Source: JBMNGO01 sp050949885
GTDB lineage: Bacteria; Bacillota; Syntrophomonadia; Syntrophomonadales; Syntrophomonadaceae
Direction of reading: 5' to 3'
DNA: 64,000 nt
Assembly (NCBI GenBank): GCA_050949885.1
Contig: JBMNGO010000001.1
Coordinates: 186,001-250,000, forward strand
Shown here: in pieces, positions 26,814 to 34,739 of the stretch
Layout: each line of letters starts with the position of its first letter
How positions within the stretch are numbered: the stretch's first letter is position 1
Program-made: the position numbers and the translations under genes
The notes under the pieces: generated by a model
What the model was told of the DNA's origin: nothing
Database searches by the model: none
The model's input: the letters and a program-made list of their open reading frames with translations, nothing else

Positions 26814-26842
26814 GTTCCCGGCCTCCTGCTAAGATTTTTACT

Positions 26843-26871
26843 ATATTATCTTATTCCTGGTCATTTTTCAA
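26843..26871 (-). promoter_or_regulatory. Sigma-A promoter of guaB
   Basis: TTGAAA and TAATAT are 17 bases apart on the minus strand, about 35 bases before the start. I see no purine riboswitch in the short leader. Confidence 0.65.
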
Positions 26872-26895
26872 GACAGAGGAGGCCTTTTGAAAATA

Positions 26896-27132
26896 TTAAT
26901 CCCCTCCACATACCGAACTTAAACCATAACGAAAAAAGTGGTTTTGAAGAGATGTGATCGTATCTTCACTGACACCCAGCTTGGCAGCCATACTTTCAAC
27001 ACTCTCTTGTTTCTGGATTAGATTTATGAACTGTTCAAAATCAACGCCTGCTTCCCTGGTCATCTCCTGTAACGCCGGTATCCTGCTCCAGGGCGGGATA
27101 GATCCCCCTCTGCCTGTTTTATCATGTGGCAT
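26896..27132 (-). CDS. Small hypothetical protein, HTH-like
   Basis: A 78-residue product. The middle (SVESMAAKLGVSEDTITSLQNHF) looks like a helix-turn-helix of the kind in small sporulation or phage regulators, but there is no recognisable family signature. The N-terminus is Gly/Pro/Arg-rich (HDKTGRGGSIPPWSR). AGGAGA lies eight bases before the ATG. It lies between the ylmC terminator and the guaB promoter, so it may be an independent unit. Confidence 0.7.
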   Translation of the reverse strand: MPHDKTGRGGSIPPWSRIPALQEMTREAGVDFEQFINLIQKQESVESMAAKLGVSEDTITSLQNHFFRYGLSSVCGGD

Positions 27133-27191
27133 AGCATTCTCTCCTGTTTTTTTTTATTAGTTTTACCCAAGATACCAATAAAATTGTAGCA

Positions 27192-27218
27192 AAAATAAAG
27201 AAGAACCCATCTGGGTTC
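27192..27218 (-). terminator. Terminator after ylmC
   Basis: Stem GAACCCA/TGGGTTC with a 2-base centre is followed by TTCTTTATTTTT on the minus strand, about 25 bases past the ylmC stop. It ends the VanW-to-ylmC operon. Confidence 0.8.
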
Positions 27219-27243
27219 CTCTAACTAATTCGATGTAATAAGG

Positions 27244-27513
27244 CTACATGGAGTTTCCTTTTAACCTCAGGTGGGTATTATCAATATCAACTACAATCAC
27301 TTCACGACCTATCTTTTTCACCGCTTCCCAGGGAATAATCAGCTTTTGGCGATCCACCCAGAAGTTTAACAGGTTTCCCTTGTTGGGTAAAATAATAGAA
27401 ACAATATCACCTGTTTCTTCATCAATAACCATATCTGATTCACCGACAGTTCCCATTCTCATCCCATCATATATGTTTACCATCTCTTTGCCGACAAGAT
27501 CATTAAGCCTCAT
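27244..27513 (-). CDS. ylmC: YlmC/YmxH-family sporulation protein (PRC barrel)
   Basis: An 89-residue PRC-barrel protein. It starts MRLNDLVGKEMVNIYDG and has the conserved core GTVGESDMVIDEETGDI and WEAVKKIGREVIVVD. Homologues are found in spore formers next to the M16 peptidase gene and dpaA; the molecular role is not established. ATG with GGAGGGGG upstream. It follows dut by 13 bases. In Bacillus subtilis ymxH directly precedes spoVFA; here that neighbour is about 21 kb away. Confidence 0.9.
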   Translation of the reverse strand: MRLNDLVGKEMVNIYDGMRMGTVGESDMVIDEETGDIVSIILPNKGNLLNFWVDRQKLIIPWEAVKKIGREVIVVDIDNTHLRLKGNSM

Positions 27514-27526
27514 TATCCCCCTCCTG

Positions 27527-27961
27527 TCATCCTGTATGCCCGAATCCCCCTTCTCCTCTGGCGGTCTCCAGCAGGAATTCAGATTCTGCCAGCTCTACTT
27601 TTTCTATTCTTAGAAAAACCATTTGGGCTATTCTTTCTCCCCTTTTCAATATATACTCTTTATCACCAAGATTTATAACAATTACCTTTATTTCACCGCG
27701 ATAGTCAGAATCGATGGTTCCAGGAGTATTCAAGAGGGTAATACCATGCTTGATAGCCAATCCGCTTCGGGGACGTATCTGGGCTTCCCATCCTTCCGGA
27801 ATAGCTAAGGCAAAACCGGTCGGGACCAGTAATCTGCCTCCTGGAGGTATAACCTGATCTTTTTCATTGGCTGCATAAACATCCAACCCGGACGCACCAG
27901 CAGTCATATAATGAGGAAGAGGCAAATCAAAAGAATGCAGTCGTTTTATCTGAATTTTCAT
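27527..27961 (-). CDS. dut: dUTP diphosphatase
   Basis: Trimeric dUTPase that keeps uracil out of DNA and supplies dUMP. All motifs are visible: SGLDVYA (I), RPRSGLA (II), GTIDSDYRGEI (III), RGERIAQMV (IV) and the C-terminal RGEGGFGHTG (V). 144 residues is normal. Its ATG overlaps the stop of the M16 peptidase gene by four bases. Confidence 0.96.
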   Translation of the reverse strand: MKIQIKRLHSFDLPLPHYMTAGASGLDVYAANEKDQVIPPGGRLLVPTGFALAIPEGWEAQIRPRSGLAIKHGITLLNTPGTIDSDYRGEIKVIVINLGDKEYILKRGERIAQMVFLRIEKVELAESEFLLETARGEGGFGHTG

Positions 27962-29244
27962 AATCTTCCCCCCATATTTTCAACCCATTGTCTAAACTCT
28001 TTTTCCACCTGATCCAAGATTTGGTCCGAGCCAATGGCTGCCAGGGAAAAAGCCGGGATTCGAAGTAAATCACGAGAAAAGCTGTTTACACTATCGACAT
28101 CAACCTGAAAAATCCGTTCGATAACATCATCCACCGATGTAACACGATTATACATAAGAACCGATCTTCCCAGTCTGTTCATCCTATTCATTACACTTTC
28201 CAAACCCAGGTACATACTGGATTTAATCAATTGCTGGGCCCTCTTTACTTCTTCAGTTCTCACACCATTATTACAAAAATCGTTCAATACTTTAAACAGG
28301 TGGGAAAAAAAGGTCTTTATCTTGGTAGGTCCAATACCAGCATAAATAGAGTAGCAACCAGTATCAGAATAAATAGCAGGATAGGAGTAGACAGAATAAG
28401 CCAGTCCCAATTCTTCCCGCAAGGTTTGAAAAAGGCGCGAACTAACCCCTCCTCCGAGGATGCTGTTCATTACATTCTGGGTAAACCTGTTTTCATCATG
28501 ATAGGAAATTCCGGGTACTCCAATGCATATTTGCACCTGTTCAGTATCCTTGTTGACTAAATTAGTAAAAGGTGAATATCTTGACACAGAATTACTGTTT
28601 TTTGTTACATGAGCTGGTGGTTGTTTATCCAAATATTCTTCAACCGCGTCCCTGATCTTGGTTGCTTCCACATTTCCCGCCACCGATATCACCATATTGT
28701 CAGGCACATAAGCCTTTTTATAATAATCAACAATACTCTGGCGTTCAAAACTATTTACCGATTCCACTGTTCCTAACACCGGAGAGGCCATAGAATTGCC
28801 CAACCACATTTTTTGGGCAAATACATCGTGGATCAAGTCATCCGGTGTATCCTCGTACATATTAATTTCTTCCACCACCACATTCTTTTCAGTGTCGAAA
28901 TCCTTTTCTTGAAATGAAGAATTAAACAACATATCAAAAATAACATCAATAGCCGTATATATACTCTCATCAAGGGTTCTGGCATATATGCAGGTATACT
29001 CCTTAGCAGTAAATGCGTTTACCTGTCCTCCCACTGTTTCAAAGATCTCTGCAATTTCACGGGCGCTCCGGGTATCTGTTCCCTTGAAAAGCATGTGTTC
29101 AATAAAATGACTGGCTCCCGACATGGTAGCAGGTTCATGCCTTGATCCTACATTTACAAATACCCCAACTGCTGCAGACTTCACATAAGGAATTTCCTCA
29201 ATTACAAGCCTAGCCCCGCTGTTTAATTTCCAACAGCTAATCAA
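27958..29244 (-). CDS. M16-family zinc peptidase (MlpA/YmxG-like)
   Basis: Processing-peptidase homologue. The inverted zinc motif HFIEH, with MLFKGT after it and the distal Glu in VVVEEINMYEDTPDD, shows an active catalytic domain; a second M16 domain follows. About 428 residues. I prefer the TTG at 29244, seven bases after AAGGGGG, giving the usual start ISCWKLNSGARLVIEEIP. An ATG pair 11 codons upstream overlaps dacF but has no site. Its conserved place next to ymxH and dut matches other spore formers. Confidence 0.92.
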   Translation of the reverse strand: MISCWKLNSGARLVIEEIPYVKSAAVGVFVNVGSRHEPATMSGASHFIEHMLFKGTDTRSAREIAEIFETVGGQVNAFTAKEYTCIYARTLDESIYTAIDVIFDMLFNSSFQEKDFDTEKNVVVEEINMYEDTPDDLIHDVFAQKMWLGNSMASPVLGTVESVNSFERQSIVDYYKKAYVPDNMVISVAGNVEATKIRDAVEEYLDKQPPAHVTKNSNSVSRYSPFTNLVNKDTEQVQICIGVPGISYHDENRFTQNVMNSILGGGVSSRLFQTLREELGLAYSVYSYPAIYSDTGCYSIYAGIGPTKIKTFFSHLFKVLNDFCNNGVRTEEVKRAQQLIKSSMYLGLESVMNRMNRLGRSVLMYNRVTSVDDVIERIFQVDVDSVNSFSRDLLRIPAFSLAAIGSDQILDQVEKEFRQWVENMGGRL

Positions 29245-29273
29245 ACCTATTCCCCCTTGACCAATAAACGACA

Positions 29274-30422
29274 TCATTTAGGTGCTTTTGACGTTTTTTG
29301 AAAGAAAATATCCCTAAGTAATCTCATTATCAAGTTTAATTCTCGTTCCACATTTTGTCCACAAATAATATCAGTACTCTGGAAAAACCTCCCATCCGCA
29401 TAAATATCCACCCGTCCTACTTTTTGACCTTGTGGTATTGGAGCTTCCAACCAGTATTTAAGCGTTACTTTTTTTTCGATATTAGGTGTACCTTCGCCCT
29501 GCCACAATTCCACAGTATCTCTGGGGTAGAGGGCAACACTTTCCTTATTCCTACCCTTTAATACTTTTATTTCTTTAAACACGGTATTTCCATCCAATAC
29601 TGTGACTAAATTGGTTTTTAAGAATCCGTAATCCAGGAGACGTCTACAATCACCGTATCGATCACCGGAATTTAAGACTACTGCTATTAACTGCCGACCA
29701 TTACGGGTTGCAGAAGCAGCCAGACACTTTCCTGCTGCATCGGTGGTTCCGGTTTTAATCCCGTCAGCTCCTTGATAACTGCTCAAGAGACCGTTGGTGT
29801 TATATATGGTCAATGCTTGCTGATAGTCCGGATGTTTAAACTCCGCTTGCTGGGCAGCCACCAGAGAACTCAGGTATGGTTTTTTTAGAAGGTATCTCCC
29901 TATTTGGGCTATGTCGTAAGCGGTACTGTAATGATCATTGGCGGGTAATCCAGAAGCATTAACAAAATGGGTATTGTAGGCTCCAATCAAAAAGGCTTTC
30001 CGGGTCATTAAATGTCCGAAAAGTCTCTCTTCTCCAGCAATGTGTTCCCCCAAAACAACAGCAGCATCATTGGATGAACGTAAAAGGGCAACCTTTAACA
30101 GTTCCTCCACGGAGACAACTTGCCCCTTCCTTAATCCAATGGTAAATTCCGGGGTTCTGTCGGCAAATTCACTGACTGTGGCCATTTCATCAAGCTGACA
30201 GTATTCAACTGCCAGGATAGCTGTCATCATTTTGGTGGTGCTGGCCACCGGCCTAATCTCCTCCGCCCCCCGGGAAAAAATCATTTGGCCTGTAGTACTA
30301 TCAACCAAACAGCAATAGCGAGAACTTACAGAAGGTGCTGCTTGGGCGGAGGGGATAAATACCAAAATGCTGAAGATCAATATACCTATCTGAATAAGGA
30401 TTTTATGGTTCTTCCCCATCAT
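29274..30422 (-). CDS. dacF: D-alanyl-D-alanine carboxypeptidase (DacF type)
   Basis: Low-molecular-weight penicillin-binding protein that trims peptidoglycan stem peptides. It has a signal peptide (about 5-30 ending AQA), the active serine in VASTTKMMTAI, the SxN motif in RSSNDAAV, KTGTTDAAGKCL, and a C-terminal beta domain. It may act during sporulation; dacF of Bacillus does. I start at the ATG at 30422 because GGGGGAGG lies before it. It overlaps the deacetylase gene by 20 bases. Confidence 0.93.
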   Translation of the reverse strand: MMGKNHKILIQIGILIFSILVFIPSAQAAPSVSSRYCCLVDSTTGQMIFSRGAEEIRPVASTTKMMTAILAVEYCQLDEMATVSEFADRTPEFTIGLRKGQVVSVEELLKVALLRSSNDAAVVLGEHIAGEERLFGHLMTRKAFLIGAYNTHFVNASGLPANDHYSTAYDIAQIGRYLLKKPYLSSLVAAQQAEFKHPDYQQALTIYNTNGLLSSYQGADGIKTGTTDAAGKCLAASATRNGRQLIAVVLNSGDRYGDCRRLLDYGFLKTNLVTVLDGNTVFKEIKVLKGRNKESVALYPRDTVELWQGEGTPNIEKKVTLKYWLEAPIPQGQKVGRVDIYADGRFFQSTDIICGQNVERELNLIMRLLRDIFFQKTSKAPK

Positions 30423-31155
30423 TTGCTTCGTTTCCTCCCCCACCTGAGGCTAACATCTCATTAAGAGTGACCATTTTGTAACCTTCCTGGCTAAGGCTTT
30501 TAAGCAGCCCGGGCAGGGCTTTTACAGTGGGATCAGTAGGGTGCATCAATATTATGGCATCATTATGAACCTTATTCATAACCCTCTTTTCAATAACTGA
30601 TGGCTCCGGACGCTGCCAATCAATAGTGTCAACGCTCCACATAATTAGGTGATAGTTTAGATCTGATGCTACAGTCAATACCTGCCGGTTGAATTCGCCA
30701 TAGGGAGGAGCGAAATAAACAGTCTCCTTACCGATAATACCTGCAATGATTTGGTCGGCTTTTTTTATCTGTTCGGCTATTTGTTCTGCACTAAGACTAT
30801 TAAAATGCAGGTGCTCATAACCGTGGTTTTGAATACTATGCCCCTGGTTATGCATCTCTTTTAGAAGCTCCGGGTTTTTCTGAGCCCACTTCCCGGTAAC
30901 AAAAAAAGTAACGGAAGCCTTGTTTTTTTCGAATTCTTTAAGCATTAGCGGAATAAACTCTTCTCCCCAGTCTACATTCACAGTAATAGCTACAATTTTC
31001 TTTCCGCTATTTCCCTGGTAAATTGCTTCTGGCGGGTTAGAAGCAATCCCGGCCTTATTAAAATAGACAAGAGATAATCCCAGAAAACTGAAAATCAACA
31101 AAAATACCATTCCAGCTCCGAAAAATCTTTTTCGGGTTAAATAATATACTTTCAC
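30403..31155 (-). CDS. Polysaccharide deacetylase (PdaB/YlxY-like)
   Basis: NodB-domain carbohydrate esterase with one N-terminal membrane anchor (about 12-31). NodB motif 1 is VNVDWGEE, in place of the usual TFDDG, and motif 2 is HSIQNHGYEH, so metal ligands are partly altered as in the YlxY group. Later motifs FAPPYGEFN and DTIDWQRP are conserved. GTG start behind GGGGAGG. It lies 6 bases after the VanW-like gene. B. subtilis ylxY sits in the same pnpA neighbourhood. Confidence 0.88.
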   Translation of the reverse strand: MKVYYLTRKRFFGAGMVFLLIFSFLGLSLVYFNKAGIASNPPEAIYQGNSGKKIVAITVNVDWGEEFIPLMLKEFEKNKASVTFFVTGKWAQKNPELLKEMHNQGHSIQNHGYEHLHFNSLSAEQIAEQIKKADQIIAGIIGKETVYFAPPYGEFNRQVLTVASDLNYHLIMWSVDTIDWQRPEPSVIEKRVMNKVHNDAIILMHPTDPTVKALPGLLKSLSQEGYKMVTLNEMLASGGGGNEANDGEEP

Positions 31156-31161
31156 TTTTGG

Positions 31162-31959
31162 CTATTCCTCCCCCAAAATACGAACCCAAATACGGCTGCC
31201 GGAAACCCCCGATTTAATGATAATCGGACCTTTGCGGTTGTTCATAAATTTTAGATCAAGATGCCCATAATCTACTGTAGCATCTCTGCCCGCAGAAATA
31301 TAATGAACTCTTTTACTATGTCCATGCCTCTCAATAATTTTTAATTGGGCTGATAATGCAGCATTATAAACAGTAGTGGACACCTGGCAGACCCCTCCCC
31401 CAAAGCCCAGGTCCATAGCTCCGGAAATAATCACCGGAGCCGGTAAGTAGCCTCTTTCAGGTGTTCTAGGTCCAACTACCTCATTAAAGGAAAAACCCTG
31501 CCCCGGCCAGATAATTAGGTTATTGAGAGCTGTGGCTGCCATAGTGATATTGGTTCTGCGCTCACGGCTACCGCTAAAATACGTTTCAAAGTAACCCAGA
31601 GTTTGAGTGGCTCTAGCCAGGTCTGCACTGCTGTACTGGGGATATATCATTTCTATGGCTAGCGGCACATCTTCATTTTCCTGCGCGTTAAACAGTCTTT
31701 CTATACACTTTTCAATATTCACTATGGTTCCTGCCTCTTCCTTGAGGATTTCCCCGGTTTCCCGGTCAAGACTGGGCTCTACCGGCAGTTTCTGATATTT
31801 GATGGCCAGTTCTTCAACTGCAGCTCTGGCTTCGTCAGGCAGCAGTTTAGAAAAGTCTTCACCAACCATCTGTACTCCAGGTTTAATCCCATAAAAATGC
31901 CTTTCCACCCTATCCAACCAAGCGGAAATAAGGGAAATGCTTATAAAAAAGGTCAGCAT
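31162..31959 (-). CDS. VanW-family exported protein, start uncertain
   Basis: The VanW domain fills the C-terminal half (GPRTPERGYLPAPVIISG, GGGVCQVSTTVYNAAL, RHGHSKRVHYI). Homologues occur in envelope proteins of Clostridia; function unknown. The N-terminus is hydrophobic. The ATG at 31959 has no ribosome-binding site. Forty-eight bases upstream a TTG with AGGGGGTG starts a reading frame (A-K-G-F) that would join this one to give a full signal peptide after a one-base shift in a TTTT run. Either a sequence error, a real frameshift, or a weak internal start. Confidence 0.82.
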   Translation of the reverse strand: MLTFFISISLISAWLDRVERHFYGIKPGVQMVGEDFSKLLPDEARAAVEELAIKYQKLPVEPSLDRETGEILKEEAGTIVNIEKCIERLFNAQENEDVPLAIEMIYPQYSSADLARATQTLGYFETYFSGSRERRTNITMAATALNNLIIWPGQGFSFNEVVGPRTPERGYLPAPVIISGAMDLGFGGGVCQVSTTVYNAALSAQLKIIERHGHSKRVHYISAGRDATVDYGHLDLKFMNNRKGPIIIKSGVSGSRIWVRILGEE

Positions 31960-32089
31960 AAAAAGGGCCCGGTTACTTATTTTTATTACATAAAACCCTT
32001 TGCCAAAATGATTTCACCCCCTGCCTAAATTCATCCTTTAAATGAATATTCCGGGTTGTCTTGAACTATTCGGATTTCCCCTGAAAACA

Positions 32090-32115
32090 CAAATAAACCG
32101 AGGTGCCTCGGTTTA
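32090..32115 (-). terminator. Terminator after pnp
   Basis: A 10-bp stem TAAACCGAGG/CCTCGGTTTA is followed on the minus strand by TTTGTGTTTTC, about 20 bases past the pnp stop. Confidence 0.8.
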
Positions 32116-32134
32116 CTTGGAGTTGACGGCTAGT

Positions 32135-34246
32135 TTAAGACTTTGTTACGTTTTTTAGAACTGCTTTTCTCGAAAGGTTGACCCGACCCTGCTTATCGAT
32201 TTCTGTAACTTTGACTAGTATTTGGTCTCCGATTTTTACCACATCACTTACCTTGTTTACTCTCTCTTCAGCTAGCTGGGAGATATGAACCAGCCCTTCT
32301 TTCCCTTGAGTGCCTAACACTCCCGGGATTATTTCCACAAAAGCTCCAAAATCCATTATCCTTTTTACTGTACCCATGTAGGTTTTCCCCACTTCAACTT
32401 CAGCTACAATTGATTCTATTAAATATTTGGCCTTTTGTGCTGCTTCTTCATCGTTGGCAACAATAAACAGGCTTCCATCATCTTCAATATCAATCTTACA
32501 CTCTGTCTCATCCACGATTTTATGAATAGTCTTCCCGCCCGGGCCAATAACCTCTCTGATTTTGTCCGGGTCTATCTTCATTTTTAACATCCGGGGAGCG
32601 TAAGGGGACAATTGTGTGTTAGGTTTATCAATGGCTTCCAGCATTTTCCCCAGAATAAACATTCTTCCTTCATGAGCTTGGGCAAGTGCTACTTCGATGA
32701 TCTCCCGGTTTACTCCTCTGATTTTGATATCCATCTGTAAAGCGGTAATACCTTTTTCTGTGCCTGCTACCTTGAAATCCATATCTCCAAGCGCGTCTTC
32801 AATACCCTGAATGTCACTCAAAACAGCGAATTTTTCTCCTTCTTTTACCAGACCCATAGCGATGCCTGATACCGGCCTTTTAATAGGCACTCCGGCATGC
32901 ATGAGAGAAAGGGTGCTTCCGCAAACACTCCCCATGGATGTTGAACCGTTGGATTCCAAAACATCAGATACTACCCGGATAGTGTAAGCAAATTCATCAG
33001 GAGAGGGTATTACTGCCAACAGGGCTCTTTCAGCCAGGGCCCCATGCCCAATCTCCCTTCTTCCCGGTCCTCTCATAGGCCGAACCTCCCCTACACTATA
33101 GGGCGGGAAGTTGTAGTGATGTATATATTTTTTCGATTCTTCAATACCCAAACCGTCTAAAATCTGCTCATCACTGATAGCTCCTAAGGTAGTAACCGAT
33201 AAGACCTGGGTTTGTCCACGCGTAAAAAGGCCTGATCCATGAGGCCTGGGCAAATAACCTACTTCGCAGCTAATAGGCCTGATTTGATCAAGGGCGCGAC
33301 CGTCTATCCTTTCTTTATCTTCCAGGATCATTCTTCTTACAGTCTCTTTCAGGATGCTTTCCAGCACTATACTGATTTGTTTGCTTTCTTCAGGAAATAT
33401 TTCTGCAAAATGTTCTTTAGTTGCCTTGTTAACTTCGTCTATCTGGGCCTCCCGGGCTTTTTTGTCAGAATTCCTTACTGCGGCTTCAATCTGACTAGTG
33501 GCATATTCCCTTACTGCTTGTTCAATCTCCGGTTCGGGCACAAATATATCGTAATCAACCTTAACAGGAGCTAATTCAGCAATTATTTTTTCCTGAAAAG
33601 CAACCAGTTTTTTGATTTCTTCGTGTCCGAAAAAAATAGCTTCCACCATTAAATCTTCGGGCACTTCAAAGGCACCGGCTTCTACCATTAAAATGGCATC
33701 CTTGGTTCCTGCCACCTTTAAATTTAGCTTACTATTAGCGGTTTGCTCAACATTAGGGTTTATTATCAATACTCCATCTACCATTCCTACCGTTACAGCA
33801 GCTACGGGCCCTTCAAAAGGAATATTTGATATGGATAGAGCAAGTGAAGCACCGGTAATGGCAATTACATCAGGAGAGTTGTCTTTATCCACAGATAACA
33901 CAGTTGCTACTACATGCACATCATTTCTGAATCCTTTAGGAAACAGCGGCCTAATAGGTCTGTCAATCAATCTGGCCGTTAGAGTGGCAAGCTCGGTAGG
34001 TCTTCCTTCTCTTTTAATAAAACCACCGGGGATTTTCCCTACAGCATACTGTCTTTCTTCATAATCAACGGTAAGCGGAAAAAAATCAACTCCTTCACGG
34101 GGTTCAGCTGAAGCGGTTGCGGTAACCAGCACAACCGTATCTCCATATCTCATAACCGCAGCTCCATTGGCCTGCTTCGCTACCTTTCCTATCTCAGCAA
34201 CCAATGGCCTTCCGGCAACCTCAGTTTCAAAAATTTGCACCAGCAA
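32135..34246 (-). CDS. pnp: Polyribonucleotide nucleotidyltransferase
   Basis: PNPase, the phosphorolytic 3'-to-5' exoribonuclease of mRNA turnover. Two RNase PH domains are visible (GDTVVLVTATAS and later RGQTQVLSVTTLG), joined by a helical linker, followed by KH (MKMKIDPDKIREVIGPGGKTI) and S1 (GKTYMGTVKRIMDFGAFVEI). 703 residues is normal. It lies 54 bases after rpsO; the two genes are conserved neighbours. Confidence 0.98.
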   Translation of the reverse strand: MLVQIFETEVAGRPLVAEIGKVAKQANGAAVMRYGDTVVLVTATASAEPREGVDFFPLTVDYEERQYAVGKIPGGFIKREGRPTELATLTARLIDRPIRPLFPKGFRNDVHVVATVLSVDKDNSPDVIAITGASLALSISNIPFEGPVAAVTVGMVDGVLIINPNVEQTANSKLNLKVAGTKDAILMVEAGAFEVPEDLMVEAIFFGHEEIKKLVAFQEKIIAELAPVKVDYDIFVPEPEIEQAVREYATSQIEAAVRNSDKKAREAQIDEVNKATKEHFAEIFPEESKQISIVLESILKETVRRMILEDKERIDGRALDQIRPISCEVGYLPRPHGSGLFTRGQTQVLSVTTLGAISDEQILDGLGIEESKKYIHHYNFPPYSVGEVRPMRGPGRREIGHGALAERALLAVIPSPDEFAYTIRVVSDVLESNGSTSMGSVCGSTLSLMHAGVPIKRPVSGIAMGLVKEGEKFAVLSDIQGIEDALGDMDFKVAGTEKGITALQMDIKIRGVNREIIEVALAQAHEGRMFILGKMLEAIDKPNTQLSPYAPRMLKMKIDPDKIREVIGPGGKTIHKIVDETECKIDIEDDGSLFIVANDEEAAQKAKYLIESIVAEVEVGKTYMGTVKRIMDFGAFVEIIPGVLGTQGKEGLVHISQLAEERVNKVSDVVKIGDQILVKVTEIDKQGRVNLSRKAVLKNVTKS

Positions 34247-34271
34247 AAATTCCTCCTTTCAAAACTCTATT

Positions 34272-34302
34272 ATTATAAAGAAAGAGCGGCTTTCCGCTCT
34301 TT
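34272..34302 (-). terminator. Hairpin between rpsO and pnp
   Basis: A 9-bp stem AAAGAGCGG/CCGCTCTTT starts at the rpsO stop codon and is followed by CTTTATAATA on the minus strand. It may act as a leaky terminator or as a processing site between rpsO and pnp. Confidence 0.65.
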
Positions 34303-34570
34303 ATCTGCGCAGACCAAGTCGGGAAAGGATAGTACGGTAACGTTCAAAATCCTTTTTCTTCAAATACTCTAAAAGAGATCTGCGTTGTCCAACCATTTTA
34401 AGAAGCCCGCGTCTTGAATGATGATCTTTTTTGTTAGCCTTCAGATGTTCATTTAAATAGTTTATCCTTTCAGTAAGGATAGCTATTTGAACTTCTGGAG
34501 ATCCGGTATCATTCTCATGTAACTGGAATCCCCGAATCAACTCTTCTTTCCGATTGGGCGTTAAAGCCAT
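34301..34570 (-). CDS. rpsO: 30S ribosomal protein S15
   Basis: Primary 16S-binding protein of the small subunit. 89 residues: LTPNRKEELIRGFQLHENDT, then DTGSPEVQIAILTERINYL, and the conserved HHSRRGLLKMVGQRRSLLEYL. ATG behind AAGGAGGTGG. A structured leader precedes it (34599-34643), and beyond that lies the 173-bp repeat array. Confidence 0.98.
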   Translation of the reverse strand: MALTPNRKEELIRGFQLHENDTGSPEVQIAILTERINYLNEHLKANKKDHHSRRGLLKMVGQRRSLLEYLKKKDFERYRTILSRLGLRR

Positions 34571-34598
34571 GTTCCACCTCCTTATTAAAATCGCCGCT

Positions 34599-34643
34599 AA
34601 CCAAGAAAGGCGTCGGTGAAATCGCCTATCCTAGCTAATGGTT
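34599..34643 (-). promoter_or_regulatory. Candidate S15 autoregulatory leader RNA
   Basis: On the minus strand AACCA and TGGTT enclose GGCG/CGCC and end about 10 bases before the rpsO ribosome-binding site. S15 represses its own mRNA through leader structures in several bacterial phyla. A TTGACT hexamer about 130 bases upstream could supply the promoter. Comparative folding is needed. Confidence 0.4.
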
Positions 34644-34739
34644 CTGGGTAAGATTTTACTATATGCTATAAACAGCTGGTTATTAAACCTGCCGCTCTTT
34701 CCGCAATAATTCTAATATATCTAATTGTTTAACAGTCAA

